A stretch of 64,000 bases of DNA from Scolanthus callimorphus. Taxonomy: Eukaryota > Cnidaria > Anthozoa > Actiniaria > Edwardsiidae. The DNA lies in contig CM066923.1 in the NCBI GenBank assembly GCA_033964015.1, forward strand, positions 9,103,978-9,167,977. Reading direction: 5' to 3'. This document shows, piece after piece, positions 1-13,200 of this stretch; within the stretch, counting starts at the first letter, position 1, and each line of letters opens with the position of its first letter. The translations under genes were made by a program, and so were the position numbers. The notes beneath the pieces are model-generated. The model had not been told where the DNA came from and did no database searches. It saw only the letters and a program-made list of their open reading frames with translations.

Positions 1-1199
1 AATCGCCCGTATTTTTTAAACAAAGGTCATAGCAAATTCTTAGCCAAGTAGATACGGTTTACTTTAAATACACGCTGAATTCTGCGCTTGAGATCCCGAA
101 CGTGCAAAACAAACAACAACACCACACTTCATTCTTTGGGAAAGGAAGTTTATTTCCAGCAGAAAACAGACCGAACATACATGCAAGCTACCGGAAAATA
201 AACTTCATCCCACCAGATGTGACGGCTTTTGACCTTGAAACTTAATCGTCATATCAAGTGTCAACCTCGGTGGTAAACAATAAAGTGAGTAACGCTCATG
301 CAGTTTGCCAGCTAAATTGAGACGGCTGACGGACTTCATAATGCATGAGCGATTTCTGATATTTTAAAACACCAGAGTGCTGGTTTTATGAGCGTGCGCC
401 TGCTTTCTCACGGGCTTCATGTTTGGAAAATACTTTCCATACTACATCATTTCCTGTTTTATGTTTGTCAACGCTATTTCGATGACTTTGTATTGTTCAG
501 AATTGTTGTAATCACTTTGCGATTGATTTCACTCTTTTGGAACTAACTGTACCCATGTTTTCTCAGTCCATGTTTTCTCAGTCCATGTTTTCCCAGTCCA
601 TGTTTTCTCAGTCCATGTTTTCTCAGTCATGTTTTCTCAGTCCATGTTTTCTCAGTCCATGTTTTCTCAGTCCATGTTTTCTCAGTCCATGTTTTCTCAG
701 TCCATGTTTTCTCAGTCCATGTTTTCTCAGTCCATGTTTTCCCAGTCCATGTTTTCTCAGTCCATGTTTTCTCAGTCCAGTCCATGTTTTCTCAGTCCAT
801 GTTTTCTCAGTCCAGTCCATGTTTTACAACATGCCCCAAAAAACACTCATATCGAGATAGCGTTGTCGTTTTCTGTGAATACGCGCGGGCTACCTGTGTT
901 TTGCCCCAGGCCCTTTGGCGGAGACAAAAACAACATGGCGGCCATGAGTACGAAGTTTCTCGAATACACGTCTCGAATACCTGCAAGTTTTGGTGGATTT
1001 CTCTGCTTTTTTCGCTAAAATATGAGGGAAAATACTTACAGACCTTCCAAATAAGGTAAGGGGGAATTCGTAATAAGGAAAGCGGCAAGTCGACAAGGTT
1101 AGGCTGCAAACGTCTTGATATGTGGAGAGCCGGCTAAACAGGCTAAGCTTCTCTTGGTAACGGGTTAGTCCTGTTGAGATGGACAATCACTTAGCTTAC
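1..1199. other. Start of the last nicastrin intron in the window
   Basis: Apart from the minisatellite at 553-830, nothing was recognised. The transmembrane exon of nicastrin, which should follow the donor at 1199, was not found here and presumably lies left of the window. Confidence 0.4.
553..830. repeat. 15-bp minisatellite, CCATGTTTTCTCAGT
   Basis: About 18 tandem copies of CCATGTTTTCTCAGT with rare variants (TTTTCCCAGT; a 14-bp unit near 628; 20-bp CCAGT insertions near 778 and 813). Because 15 is a multiple of three the array is open in several frames, but composition and context give no sign of a gene. Confidence 0.95.
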
Positions 1200-4100
1200 C
1201 TGACTACCAGGACTAGCGACAATGAACATGCGAACTGATAAATCTGCATTCCACCTAGAAAAAAGGACGCACAGCTGTTAGATTAGTCATCCACTATCAG
1301 TCTAATGGTCAAATATCTGCGTTAATAGCAGATAAAACTAGTGACACCTTATAATAAGTTTAACATCTGCTAAGGCATGCACTAGAAACCAAGCATCACG
1401 TAATAATAATGTGATATCACGTGCTACTCACGTGCTCTCGGCCCATGTGGAGTACTTTGTCGAGGTGTAGTCTTTTAGATCGAAAGCAGGTGATTCGGCC
1501 TTAGAGAAATACACTGAGCCATTCACACAGATGTCTTCGGCGTAGCTGTCATTTCCACCTTTCATCCGTTTCATAACATTTGGCTATTGACAGAAAGAAG
1601 CACAGGAATTAGCAAATCGTGGGCAGCTCATATTCTGGTATTCAAGAAATCTGGGTATAAATTTTATAGGTAAATTAAAGAGCCTGTGTCAGCCGCCATT
1701 TTGACAGCGTAGCAACATACCAAGTCGGAGAAAACATCCATTTCCATCGGCTGATTTAGAGAATATAGATTAGAGCAATGTTCTTGATTGAATTTGGTAA
1801 ATCTGAAACTTTGTTTTTAGATAGTTCGTCTTCTAATATCAAATCAAAACAAACTGAACAAATTAAAGTGGCTGACACGGGCTCTTTAATTGGCTGCAGG
1901 GGCGTAGCCAGGGGGGCACAGGGGGCCGCGGCCCCCCCTTTCTCGGGAAATTTTCCCATACATTTACTGTATTTGCTTTGATTTACTGTATTTCACTCTT
2001 TTTTATCGCTATTCCTTATTTTTTATCTGATCGGGAAAAAAATGTCAACATCACAAAAATGCGAATTTTTTGAGAATGTATTGAGAATGAGAAGCATTTT
2101 TTCTGTAGCTATGATGTCACGATGACGTCACAATGACGTCACGTGCTGACGTCATTGAAACTGACATCTCGCTCGATCCAAAGTTACTTAGCCCTGAAAA
2201 TTGCAAAGACTTTTATTGAAAGGTGAATTCTTTGCAGGACTTCTTTCCCCAGCAACTTTCCGTAGCAACAGCTCAAAAAAATAGGTAAACGCACCCTTAA
2301 AAAGCCCGTGTCAGCCAGTCCTTTGTTATTGTTTTCGTTCGATATATGAAGACGAATTACGCGTAGAAATCTCTAAATCAACATATAAAAACAAAGTTTC
2401 AGATTTGATTTACCAAATTCAATCTTGAACATTGCTCTATATTCTCTAAATCAGCCGATGGAAATGGATGCTTTCTCCGACTTGGTATGTTGCTATGCTG
2501 TCAAAATGGCGGCTGACACAGGCTCTTTAAAGAGCTCGCCTTTGCTCACTTCTCGGTGTTTGGAGATTCCGGACGATTGTTTCGAGATTTCTACACGTCA
2601 TCCTGTCATGCATTCATTCTGCTAATCGAACGTAAAAACACAAAGGAAACTCACCCCATCGGTTTTACAAGTGTCTTTTGGAGGGTCTTTGATATAGGTA
2701 CCAATGAAGTAGAGCAGCAGACGGTTCGTAATAATTGTAAGGGTGTCATTCGCGGTGTTAACACTGACGTACCGCGACATTGGACGAATGCTGGAAAATA
2801 TAATACAATAATAATATCAATATTCAAACTTTATTATTATTTTTAAATACATAAGTTAAAACCAATATAACAAATTTAGCCAATAACAAAAAATATCATA
2901 CACCCTTTTTGGGAAAGTCCACAGGGTCGGGGTTGAATATAGTAGTGTTTGTTAGGATTTTAAATTCGTAAGGCCGCCAGAAAAAAGTCCTGATCAGGAG
3001 CAGGAGCTCATTTCGTGGAACATTCTCACAGGTTTTTCGAGAATGCTTCCGCCTATTTCGTGGAACATTCTGACAGGGTTTCCGAGAATGCTTCCGCCTC
3101 AGGCTCGTTGCTGCCTATTTCGTGGAACATTCTGACAGGGTTTCCGAGAATGCTTCCGCCTCAGGCTCGTTGCTTCGCTTATCGTAGCAAAGTCTGCGCT
3201 TCATCTTGCGAACTTCAAGTGTTTGAACGGACAGGTAAGACATGAACGTCACATATAATAGTTTAGCAATCTATTTTCCCATAAAGTTAGTGAATCGATC
3301 CACCATTCAAATATTTTAATACACATGGTTCGGGTGCCAGTGGTTAAACTAGTAGGTGAAGTTTAAGGTGGCGCCATACAAACCCTGGAAAATGTTTCGC
3401 AAATTTGTTGGAAAATCGGGCAAAAAGGCTTCAAGCTTCAAGCGTATCGTTGTTCTTCTTTGCGCCATAACGCGCGGTGGGTTAAGGGTAGTAATGAAGA
3501 CCTTTTGTCAATGGAAGTCGCTATATCCCAATGGTAGGAGCCAGAATGGTTGAATGGCTTGTTACTCTGATACGAACCTTGGCCAGCATCATTATAAGCC
3601 CGAGACTCTGGAGTTTGCTGGTCATTTGGCTCGCTAATTGCATGTATGGCATTTATTTAATTTACCATATATAGAACGAGGAATAGTACACTAAAAACAT
3701 ATCTAAAGCAAACCAAAACCCTACCCTTACCCTAATCCCAAACTTATTTACTGTTGAAGGACAGTTCTCATCATTTCTTGAATATAAATGAAGCATGATT
3801 AAGGATTTCTATGGATTTCTGGTTCTGACCATTGGGATATAGTATAATTACTGAAGAAGTGATTATAACAATTTCAGTCCGCTTATTGGTCAAGAGGTTC
3901 GTTTTCTCTGGCTACAATCACCTACAGGTGTTTATAACATTGAAATGATTGGGAGTGTGCGCACGATTTTATTATGATCGTGAAAAAGTCCAACAAAAAC
4001 AAGTTTTTCGGTGACTTTCTTTGTCCGCCGGTTTATAACGACACGTAAAAACATGACTCACGCAATGATTTGGCATCCTTTCTTCGGTAGACGGTTTTAT

Positions 4101-7100
4101 GAAGAGGGCAGTTACCACGGATGAATGAACAATAAGCGAGATGGCCAATCTGAAACAGGACGTCCAACAACAGTAAGACAGGTTTGTTTTAGAACTTCGA
4201 GCAATTTGAACATGAAGCGGTCAAAAATCTTCTTACTAAATAGTAACAAATCTTTTGATTTGGTTTTGGTGTTTTTGAAAGCTTTTGAAAATAAGCGAAA
4301 AGGTGTTATCGTCCCGCCAAACAATTCTCGTGGGAACCTGAGAAAATAAAATTCAAAGTTCACAGAAATGTTGCATTATGAAAAATCTTTGGAGGAATAT
4401 GTATCAAATTTTTTTTGTTACAATATTTTTGGCCAAGCATTGCTCTATCTCTAAAATAACCTGTCTTGAAAACTTTAGCAGCTTAAAGGGGGGATGACAC
4501 GATTTTAGGGCTTATTTAGTTACCTTAATAAATAAAGTTCAATTCTCAAGAAATAAGCAAAATAACCCTCTAGATTTGTAAAGTAACCTGTCAACTGTCA
4601 AATAATAATAACACATTTCGCGTATTTTAATTTGTTATCGAGCGGATGGAAATGGATCGCGAATTTCAATTCCTTCTTCTTTCTTAGACTAAGTTAAAGT
4701 ACAATATAGGATGTTGCGTTGTTTATACAGACTACTGGCCTAGTTTTATAGAATTGTGTTATAAAAACAACCGACGCATAGTACAAATGTTATTTGGGAG
4801 ACAATAACGGGACTTGTTTTGACAAGTCACTCTCGACCTTACCATGGTTTCGTCGGCGACCAATGGTTTACTGGGTGGTTTTCCATCATTAGCCAATGTG
4901 ATAAGTGAATTTGCTATCACAGTCGCCACATTTTTTACTCTCTGGAATAAAAGTACATGAATATTTATTCATCGTTATTATACAATGAAAACCATTTGTA
5001 TAAAATGTCATGTTCATCAATATCCAATATATAACGCATACTAATGAGAATGGCGTTATCGAGCATAAAGAAGGGTGCGACGTTAAAGAGCCTGTGTCAG
5101 CCGCCAGTTTGACAGCATAGCAACATACCAAGTCGGAGAAAGCATCCATTTCCATCGGCTGATTTAGAGAATATAGAGCAATTCTATCGATTGAATTTGG
5201 TAAATCAAATCTGAAACTTTGTTTTTAGATGTTGATTTTGAGATTTCTACACTTAATTCGTCTTTTACAGTAATATCAAATGAAAACAATAACAAAGGAG
5301 TGGTTGACACGGGTTCTTTAACCTTTTTCGAGAGGAGTCATTGGATAAAATTCTGGTTCGCCATAATAGAAATCTGGGGCCGGTTCCTGAAAGGTTGGAT
5401 AAAGTTATCCACGGATAAAAGTTATCTGTTGTATAGGTTTTGTTCAGGATTTATCCGTTGGATAAGCGTTTATCCACTGATAACTCTTAACTGGCCTTCT
5501 AGGAACCGGCTCCAGGTCAACATCATCTTCTCCCGAATTAATGCTGTTGACAGCTAATTTAGAAAAGTGTATTTTTAAAAACCTACAGACTGGAAAGGTA
5601 AGTCGCCACTTCTGCTTGCCAAACCATAAATCTTGTTGCCATTGGCAACCATATGTTCGCAATGTCGGGTTCTGTTTCTAAAGCACGTGATCAATTATAC
5701 GCCCTTCTATTGGTCAGTTGATTGATGAATAATTCATGTGTTTTTTATGACGACCCCGCTCTGTTAGACTTCCCGTGAATTGGGCACACAACATTACCCT
5801 GGAATTTCCGACCTTCAAAAGCCCTTTCTCACTGGTATTTCCACTTCTCAACGTCTCAACTCCACTATTTCTAGCTTTCTAAAGCACTCTCCCCTGTATT
5901 TTCAGCTTTCGAGAAATCAGTTTGAAAACCGATAAAAATTACATACATATTTGGTACAATCGAGGAGCCAGAGCGGGGAACCCGAGCTCGGGCAATCGGG
6001 TTACGAGGAAGACACTCTAAACACTCGGCCATGCTGTGTTCCCTCTGACTTCGTGAACACGTTTCTTGGAGATTTGAATATTCTTCTTTGAAAGGGGTAT
6101 AATTTCTTCATTAAAGGCCCATCACCAACCGAGAGCCTTTGCGGACTCTTAGCCAATCAGAGTACCCGAAAAACAATGGATCAATTTGAAAACAAAAGAA
6201 AACGGGGCGCAAAGGCTCCCGGTTGGTGATGGGCCTTTAAGTTAGCATCAGGATTAAATGAAGGAAAAAATGGCATGATAGCAAACCTTGGTAAAATTGT
6301 GAATAAGATTGTGGTGAGTTTTGTTGAGCGAAAAATTCGCTTTCACATTGACGGCGTCATCAAAGCGGCTGTTGTAATACCTGAAATCGAAAAATCAAAA
6401 TTAACCTAACACCTCTATGAAGGGTGTGACAAGAAAGGGCTGCTGGAGTGCTCTTAAGCAATACAAAGACAAAAAACGAATGTGTCCTGTTTGCAGAGGA
6501 ATGAGTTTCTCCTTGCGCGTGCAATGTTCGCTAAAGCTCTTTTCTCTTCCTTTATGAATGTTCGTGATAGTAAAGGGATTGTTTTGGAGTATACTCGTTG
6601 CACGTTCAGAAACAACCACCGCTCCCCGTGCTTCCGCGCGATTGAAGAAACATGTGGCGCTAATTCAAAACCGTTATTGCAGCTACTTAACCATTATCCT
6701 GCAAAATTGCGCAGAACAATGTCTGATACTTTAAATAAGCCGACGAGGGACGCACTCCCTAGTTGGCTAAATCATATATATTCTGCAAAATCGAGCAGAA
6801 TAATGGTTCTATTATTCAGCACATCGATAGCACAAAAATATTTCCTGAAAAAATACTTTTGCGTATTTTTTATGAGCTCAACACATATTTCCCTCAGAGA
6901 TGGATATCGCAGGATATATGTCATGTATAGGTGAAAGCTATTGGCGTTTCAATGACCATATTTGGGCAGTATAAAGAGAGAAACTGAGCTGAGAAACCTG
7001 CTACGTCCTAACCATGTGATAGTTGTTTTACTTCAAAAGCAATTTGTTTTTTCTCTCGTTCGTGATTGGGGCTAGGTGTAATAAGTCTTACTAGGTAACA

Positions 7101-10100
7101 TTGCCATTGGTAACATTAGTGGAGAACCCAGGCGATGACACTTACTTGTTTGTAAACTCGTCCTTGTGATCTGTTAGCACGATACCGGGTATTTTTTTAT
7201 CTGACATCAAAAATCTCTGAAATGATGCTGGTGGGAGGGGTTGCTCTTTTTTGGTGATGGATCCTCTATGGTTATGTTGGAAGTGTTAGCTGCTGTTTCT
7301 TGTATAACTTTCATTACGTTCATGACCTGGGGGGGAAACATGACTTATATATAAGAGGCTAGAAGTCGTCATGAGGATGCAGCAATCATACAAACCAGAA
7401 CATAATTCGTCAGCGACGAAAAGTGTTAAACGTTTTACTTTTTTTTGACAACGCGATGCAACTTTTTCAATGCATTTTCAGCGACGTTTAACGTTGTTCA
7501 ATGCATGTTTAACGTGCATTAATCACTGAAAGCGTAACTTCGGGAAATGTTGAATCATGTTCACCACATGCGGAATAATTGAGCTCGAATGGGCTCTGAG
7601 TCAATAGCCCATGAGCCCGAAGGCCGAATGGGGGCGAGAGGAATGAGGGCGAGAGGAATAATTGTTGTAGTCAAATCACTAGTATACCAATTTGTATAGC
7701 TAAAAACGTTTTCTGGTCTGGTCATTTGCCATTTTCTGGCTTTCAAATCCGACACTAGTTCGCTAGTAGTAGGCTATATAACTTATAGCTTACTAGTAGC
7801 TCAACCAATCAGAACGCAGCATTGACAATAGACCATTAGTGTGATTTGACTAATGTTCAATAGACCAAATCGGCTAACGGAGTTTACATCTTGTTGCCAC
7901 CCAATTCAGATTATGTGATGATTCCTTTAAGCTTTAAAGTTTTAAAATGCCTCATGTAAATGAGCGGCGGCCATTGTGAAAGTTGTGTATGAAAATCAGA
8001 TTGGCTCTTATCACAAGGTTCCTTATCAATACCTCTTTATCAACGTCAGCATCTTTCCTGGAAAGTGGGTCCGTATGAGCCCAAAGGGTGCCGTCCCCTA
8101 GTCCTACTTGGTTAAGCTCTATGAAATACTTGATGTTGTTCAAGTTGATAGTAAAATTCTTATCCTTTTTCCCATTATCATCAGGAACCTATAACAGAAG
8201 TCAAGCATCATTTAGTGTCCCAGACATTGATGTGACTTTTAGTCAGTCGATGGCATAGTTATTGCTGATAATACACCTATTTCAGAAAGGTTGCACTGTC
8301 ACAACTGCCTATCATCACATGTGGTGCATCATGGGAGCAAATAGATATACCAAAACAGAATCATGGACAATGGCTTTTACAATAAAGGGCCATAGTTTAT
8401 CATCCTGCTTATGCCAAAAGATTCTACAATATAATGTATTGCTCGCTAGAAATTTTGTACTCGGTTAACAAAAGCATTTCATTCTCTTGGTTATGGCTAT
8501 AACAGACAGTATGACGGTGCAACCTTCCTGAAATTGGTGTGAAATGGGTGATTGCATTTTTGAACTAAAACCCTCCCTGGAATTTCCACTCATGATACAG
8601 ACCCCCTCTCCTGGAATTTCCAGCCTTATAATGGACCCCTCCTCTGGAATTTCAATTTTTGTCTGGCAAAATACCCCTGGAAAATCTATTTTGGGATAAA
8701 ATGTCCCTGGAAAGTAATCTCTTTTACCCCTCCCCCTTGGAATTTCCAAGCGCCAGACACACCCTCATGTGGAATTTCCAAGGTCCTCCCCCCAGCAGAA
8801 AGCTTATTACATGGTAGCAAACCAGTTACAAACTGGTTTGCACAGGTCATATTTTCATCACCCCTGAAGCCTCAGAAAAGTACAACTGCTATTAACAACT
8901 GCTATTAACTTGTCAATTATCTGCAGGAAAATTATGGCAACCATTCAATAAGACATGCATATACCTTCCATGGGTTTGTTGGAAATTGCTCTTTCTCCAT
9001 TTCATAAACCATACGAGATGAACCAATATAGTCCCAGCTTTCCTGTAAGACCAGTGAGGATACTCTTTTAATGAGCACAAGAAGCAACAGTAAAAACTGA
9101 TGATTTACATGTACTATGTAAGACAGTCAACATGATCGCATAGCCAATGATCTTACCCCATTGAAGAGAATAAACATAATTGGGTTTTCTGGCTCTGGAA
9201 GGGCTCCCTAAAAAATAGCGAAGAAACACAAAGTGTTCAGCTGCATATTTTAGCAAATGGAAGGAAGTAACACAAAACATCAAATTCAAAATAGCATGAC
9301 CTGGTATGCTTTCAATTATATCTTATAACCATGTTTAAAATAACAGTCTCTCTTACATTTCTCTTGGCTTTACCAAGTGCATGAGCTACAGCTAATAAAG
9401 ATAGAACTCCAGAGACGTCATTATCAGCACCAGGAATCAAGTCATGGAAAAAGGAACTAGAATCAAGCTGAAAGACATCAGAAGACAATTCAGTGTTACT
9501 AAAAGACACCAACAAAAAAACCCAAGATTTGTTTGTTTGTTTGCTTGCCTGTTTGTTTGCTTAAGCTTGTTTCTCTGTCTGTCTGCTTGTGGTGGATTGC
9601 TTGCTTGCCTGTTTATTTATTCACTTGTTTGTTTGCTTGTTTTTCTGTCTTCTGTCTGTTTATGGTTGATGTTTGCTTGTTTGCCTGTTTGCTTGTTAGT
9701 TTGTTTTTTGTCTGTTTTTCTGTCTGTCTGTTAGTTTAACTGTCTGTCTGTCTGTTAGTTTTACTGTCTGTCTGTCTGCTTGCTTGCTTGCCTGTTTGTT
9801 TGCTTCTGTTTGTTTGTTTCTCTGTCTGTATGTCTATGTGTTTGCTTGCTTGCTTCTCTGATTGTCTGTTAGGTTTGTTTGTACATAGTATGATCTAGCT
9901 TAGGTAGCAGGTTTTCCAGACCACCAGACAGCATGCTTTACACCATGTCAACAGAATGCATCTCAAAACACTGCAGGATTCACAGGACTGAAACTATTGT
10001 GCTTGCTGCTTGTGGTTAGGATGAATTGGGAGCGCGGTTGGCTCAGTGTTACGGCGCTGGGTCTCTCACCACTGTGGTCCGGGTTCGACTCCTGGTCGGG

Positions 10101-10184
10101 ACAGAGGAAATATTCTTTCTGTTCTGGTCTCAGTCGAAATGGGTTCATATTGTGGGTTGAACATTGTTCTACTGTGTTTCACAC

Positions 10185-10218
<34 letters not shown>

Positions 10219-13200
10219 CGCCTTTCTACTCTACTCAATATCAGGGGGACTGTTAAAGAACCACTGGGAACGTAATAAACCCTCTGGCAGTGACCACCCT
10301 CAGTGTCTGTGCTTATGACCACTTGGCTGCCAGTGGCACTGTTGAGACCCAGCGCAGTTCAGTTTACGAGCTGGGTAGTCAGTCTCAAACATTTACATTA
10401 TTTTTGGGCTTGAGTAAAACTCACTGTCAACTCTAACATTCTCACATACCTTTGCTGCAACAACTACAAGCTCTCTCTTCCTGGGAGTCCTTGAGAGAGG
10501 GTACAGGGTACCCCAAATGTTCAGGTCGCCAAGTGGGTCACAGAACATATCTATAACAACACAAGAAGTAATGGTCTCTCGATGCCCGTCCACCCTCATT
10601 CTGATGTATTTTCCCATACATTTCTTGTAAAAAAAAATCATATCTCAGCCAGGATTCAAGCAATCTTCACCAAACTTTGCAGTTTTACTAATACGGATGT
10701 GTAGAATTGAAAACTAGAATCCATTTTCTGATAACTAATATATATTATTAATCAATATTGCGTGATAAAGGCCTATTGAACCCTCCCCCTGAGATGATGC
10801 CTATCCACGGGGCTTACTTGGAGTTGGGTTTGGTATATAGGTCTTTCTCATGCATGTTGGTGTGTCTTTTGCTGCAAACATGAAGTCCTTGAGCTGAACA
10901 GAGCAAAGTGGGTAATCTGGAATTCTGCCATTTATTGGTGCATTCCAATCCAGATAGCACTAAAGTAGGCAAATAAAGGACAAATAATTGTGTTAAGACA
11001 ATAATAAAATGACATTTTTGGCCATTGACGTATTAAAATTTATGTTTCTAGTAAATGTAGCTTCATTTTGCTCCCTCAAATGCCTATGACTTGCTTAACT
11101 TGACTATGACCTTGGAATTGCTTAATACCCAAACCCAAAGGCGATGGCAGCTTTATAATCGGGCAAACCTCAACATGTCTGTACTTGCCCGCTATCATAG
11201 CCATCCTATGTCACACTCGTGGCTGTACCTGACCTGTAGCTCAGTATCATGCGCAAAAAAAACATGGCCCAAACCTTTGCATTTGCCTGATATCATAGGA
11301 ACCCTGTAGCATACTCGTGACTATACTGGACTATATTTCATGTCACATGCAAAAAATACAAGCAACCCCCCTGATCGGACATCGACATGACATGGAAGGA
11401 TGGAAGGAACCCAAGGCGAAAAGCAAGATTAGTTTTGCTCTCCCCTCGCTGCGCTCGCTCTGAGCAATTAATGGGCCTTAGAAGTTCAGTTTAATGTTGC
11501 TTACACAGTTTCTTACGACTTTCTGAACTTGACAACTTGACTTGGTTCTAGAAATGCAGGTCTGTCTAGCTGTTTCATGGTACAAGCACTTAACATACAT
11601 GTAAAGGGCACGATGATACAACAAATAATTCCCTTCCCTGTTTCTAAGACAACAATGAAAGTGTTTATCTAAGCATAATTTATAGTTTATGGCCACCTTT
11701 ATGAAAATTGAATAATGGGGTGATACTAACCTTAACAAGAAGATCAACTTCTGTTTTGTTATACAACGCAAATATGGGAATACCAAAATACATGAATGAC
11801 ATGCCATTGCCCTGAAGAAGAGAGAAAAAGGGACCAACAGTATTATTGTCAATCTATCTCTGTGTCACCTTGTTTTTTTATAGCTCATCTGCCCTACAGC
11901 CAATTGCGTTTGAGCGTTTTACCCTTCTTACAGTTCGCACGTTATGTTTGAACGTTTGAAATTTGCGTTTCTAAGATGAAACGAGACGTTTCTATGGCGA
12001 ACCAAAGAGTTCTGTCCTCTCTGATTGGTCAGTGAAAAATACACATGGCGGTTGCTCTTGGAAACGTCCGACTTTTTGTCTCCCAACGCAACTTTCAAAC
12101 GTTCAAACGTAACGTGCGAACGGTTAGGGTAAAATGCTCAAATGCAATCAGCTGTATTTGTCTGTCTGCTGCAGGGGCAAATCCTGGAATTTTTGATGAG
12201 GGAGCACCATCTGGGTACATCAATAAATATGTTTTTCTTTTTACATGCAAAGCACGTCAGGATTTTGAAAATCAAGTTACAAGATTATTGAACAGGACTT
12301 TTTCAGAGACAATGTAATGGAGTCACTGAAAAAATAGAGAAGGGGTCAGCTTCACCATGTACTTGCTTGGTTGCTTGCTTGAGAAAGCTTTTTTGCATAC
12401 TCTCACCCTCCTCCCTCCACTGGGTAAGTATAATAAAATTCAACTGAGAAACTATTCTCATACCCAGAGCTCCCCGGCTTGTCTCTTCACAGGGGAGGCT
12501 CAGGGGACATCCATTTGAGGGTCTTCACTGATTGGCTGATTTTGAACGTGCATGTGCATATTAAAGTTGTTTCTCTCAACTGCTTTGTATCAAATCTCTC
12601 TCATGCCTCAATGGCTATCACCAGAGCCTCCCCCATGAGGTGACAAGCCAGGGAGCTCTGGGTTCGAGAATGCCAAGAAACCACCAACCCTCCATCATAT
12701 ATTATTGACATCAAATCCTTACCCGTGGATTCCACATCTGTTTCTTACACCCTTTGTATTCCTCCTCTTTGCTATACATTCCTAAAAAATGAAACATTTT
12801 AATTTTATATATCTTTTCATGTTAGGTAAATGATTGTATAACTTTTTAGGCAGCCTCCTAACACTCACCATGCGATTCGCTAGGGCATGTAGAATCTGGA
12901 GAAAAACCTAAAAACAAACAAAAGATATTAAACACTAATATTGAAAAGAAAAATATATCTTTGAATGAATGAATGAATGAATTGAATCTTACACTGTACA
13001 TGCCCAGATTTAGCATTATTTTAACAGCTGCCCCCCTTCGGTATGTAAATGTGAAAGGTAAGAGTGAAATATTGTACCCACTACAACAACCCTGGTATTT
13101 GCTGTGGGAAATACAATCCTGTTATTGTTAGGAGTGTGTTAAAAACCATTTTAGGAGGGAGGAATCATGCTCCCTATCAGACAGATGTAGACATAGAAAT

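Noticed and set aside
537..1018. Open frames of repeated MFSQS / FLSPC residues as a secreted or structural protein
   Set aside because: They are translations of a 15-bp minisatellite and are open in several frames on both strands; no splice context or conserved flank.
3546..3674. Short hydrophobic frame beginning MVEWLVTLIR
   Set aside because: Too short, no splice or homology support, and antisense within a nicastrin intron.
4112..4363. 83-codon minus frame after a good acceptor as the missing nicastrin exon
   Set aside because: The reading frame bears no resemblance to the nicastrin ectodomain and the phases do not fit.
9444..9739. Cys/Leu-rich frames resembling a membrane protein
   Set aside because: They come from the TTTG/CTTG simple-repeat tract and its edge, which also overlaps nicastrin exon 10 on the other strand.
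10020..10110. A functional tRNA gene
   Set aside because: A and B boxes are present, but the acceptor stem does not close and the sequence continues into a SINE body.
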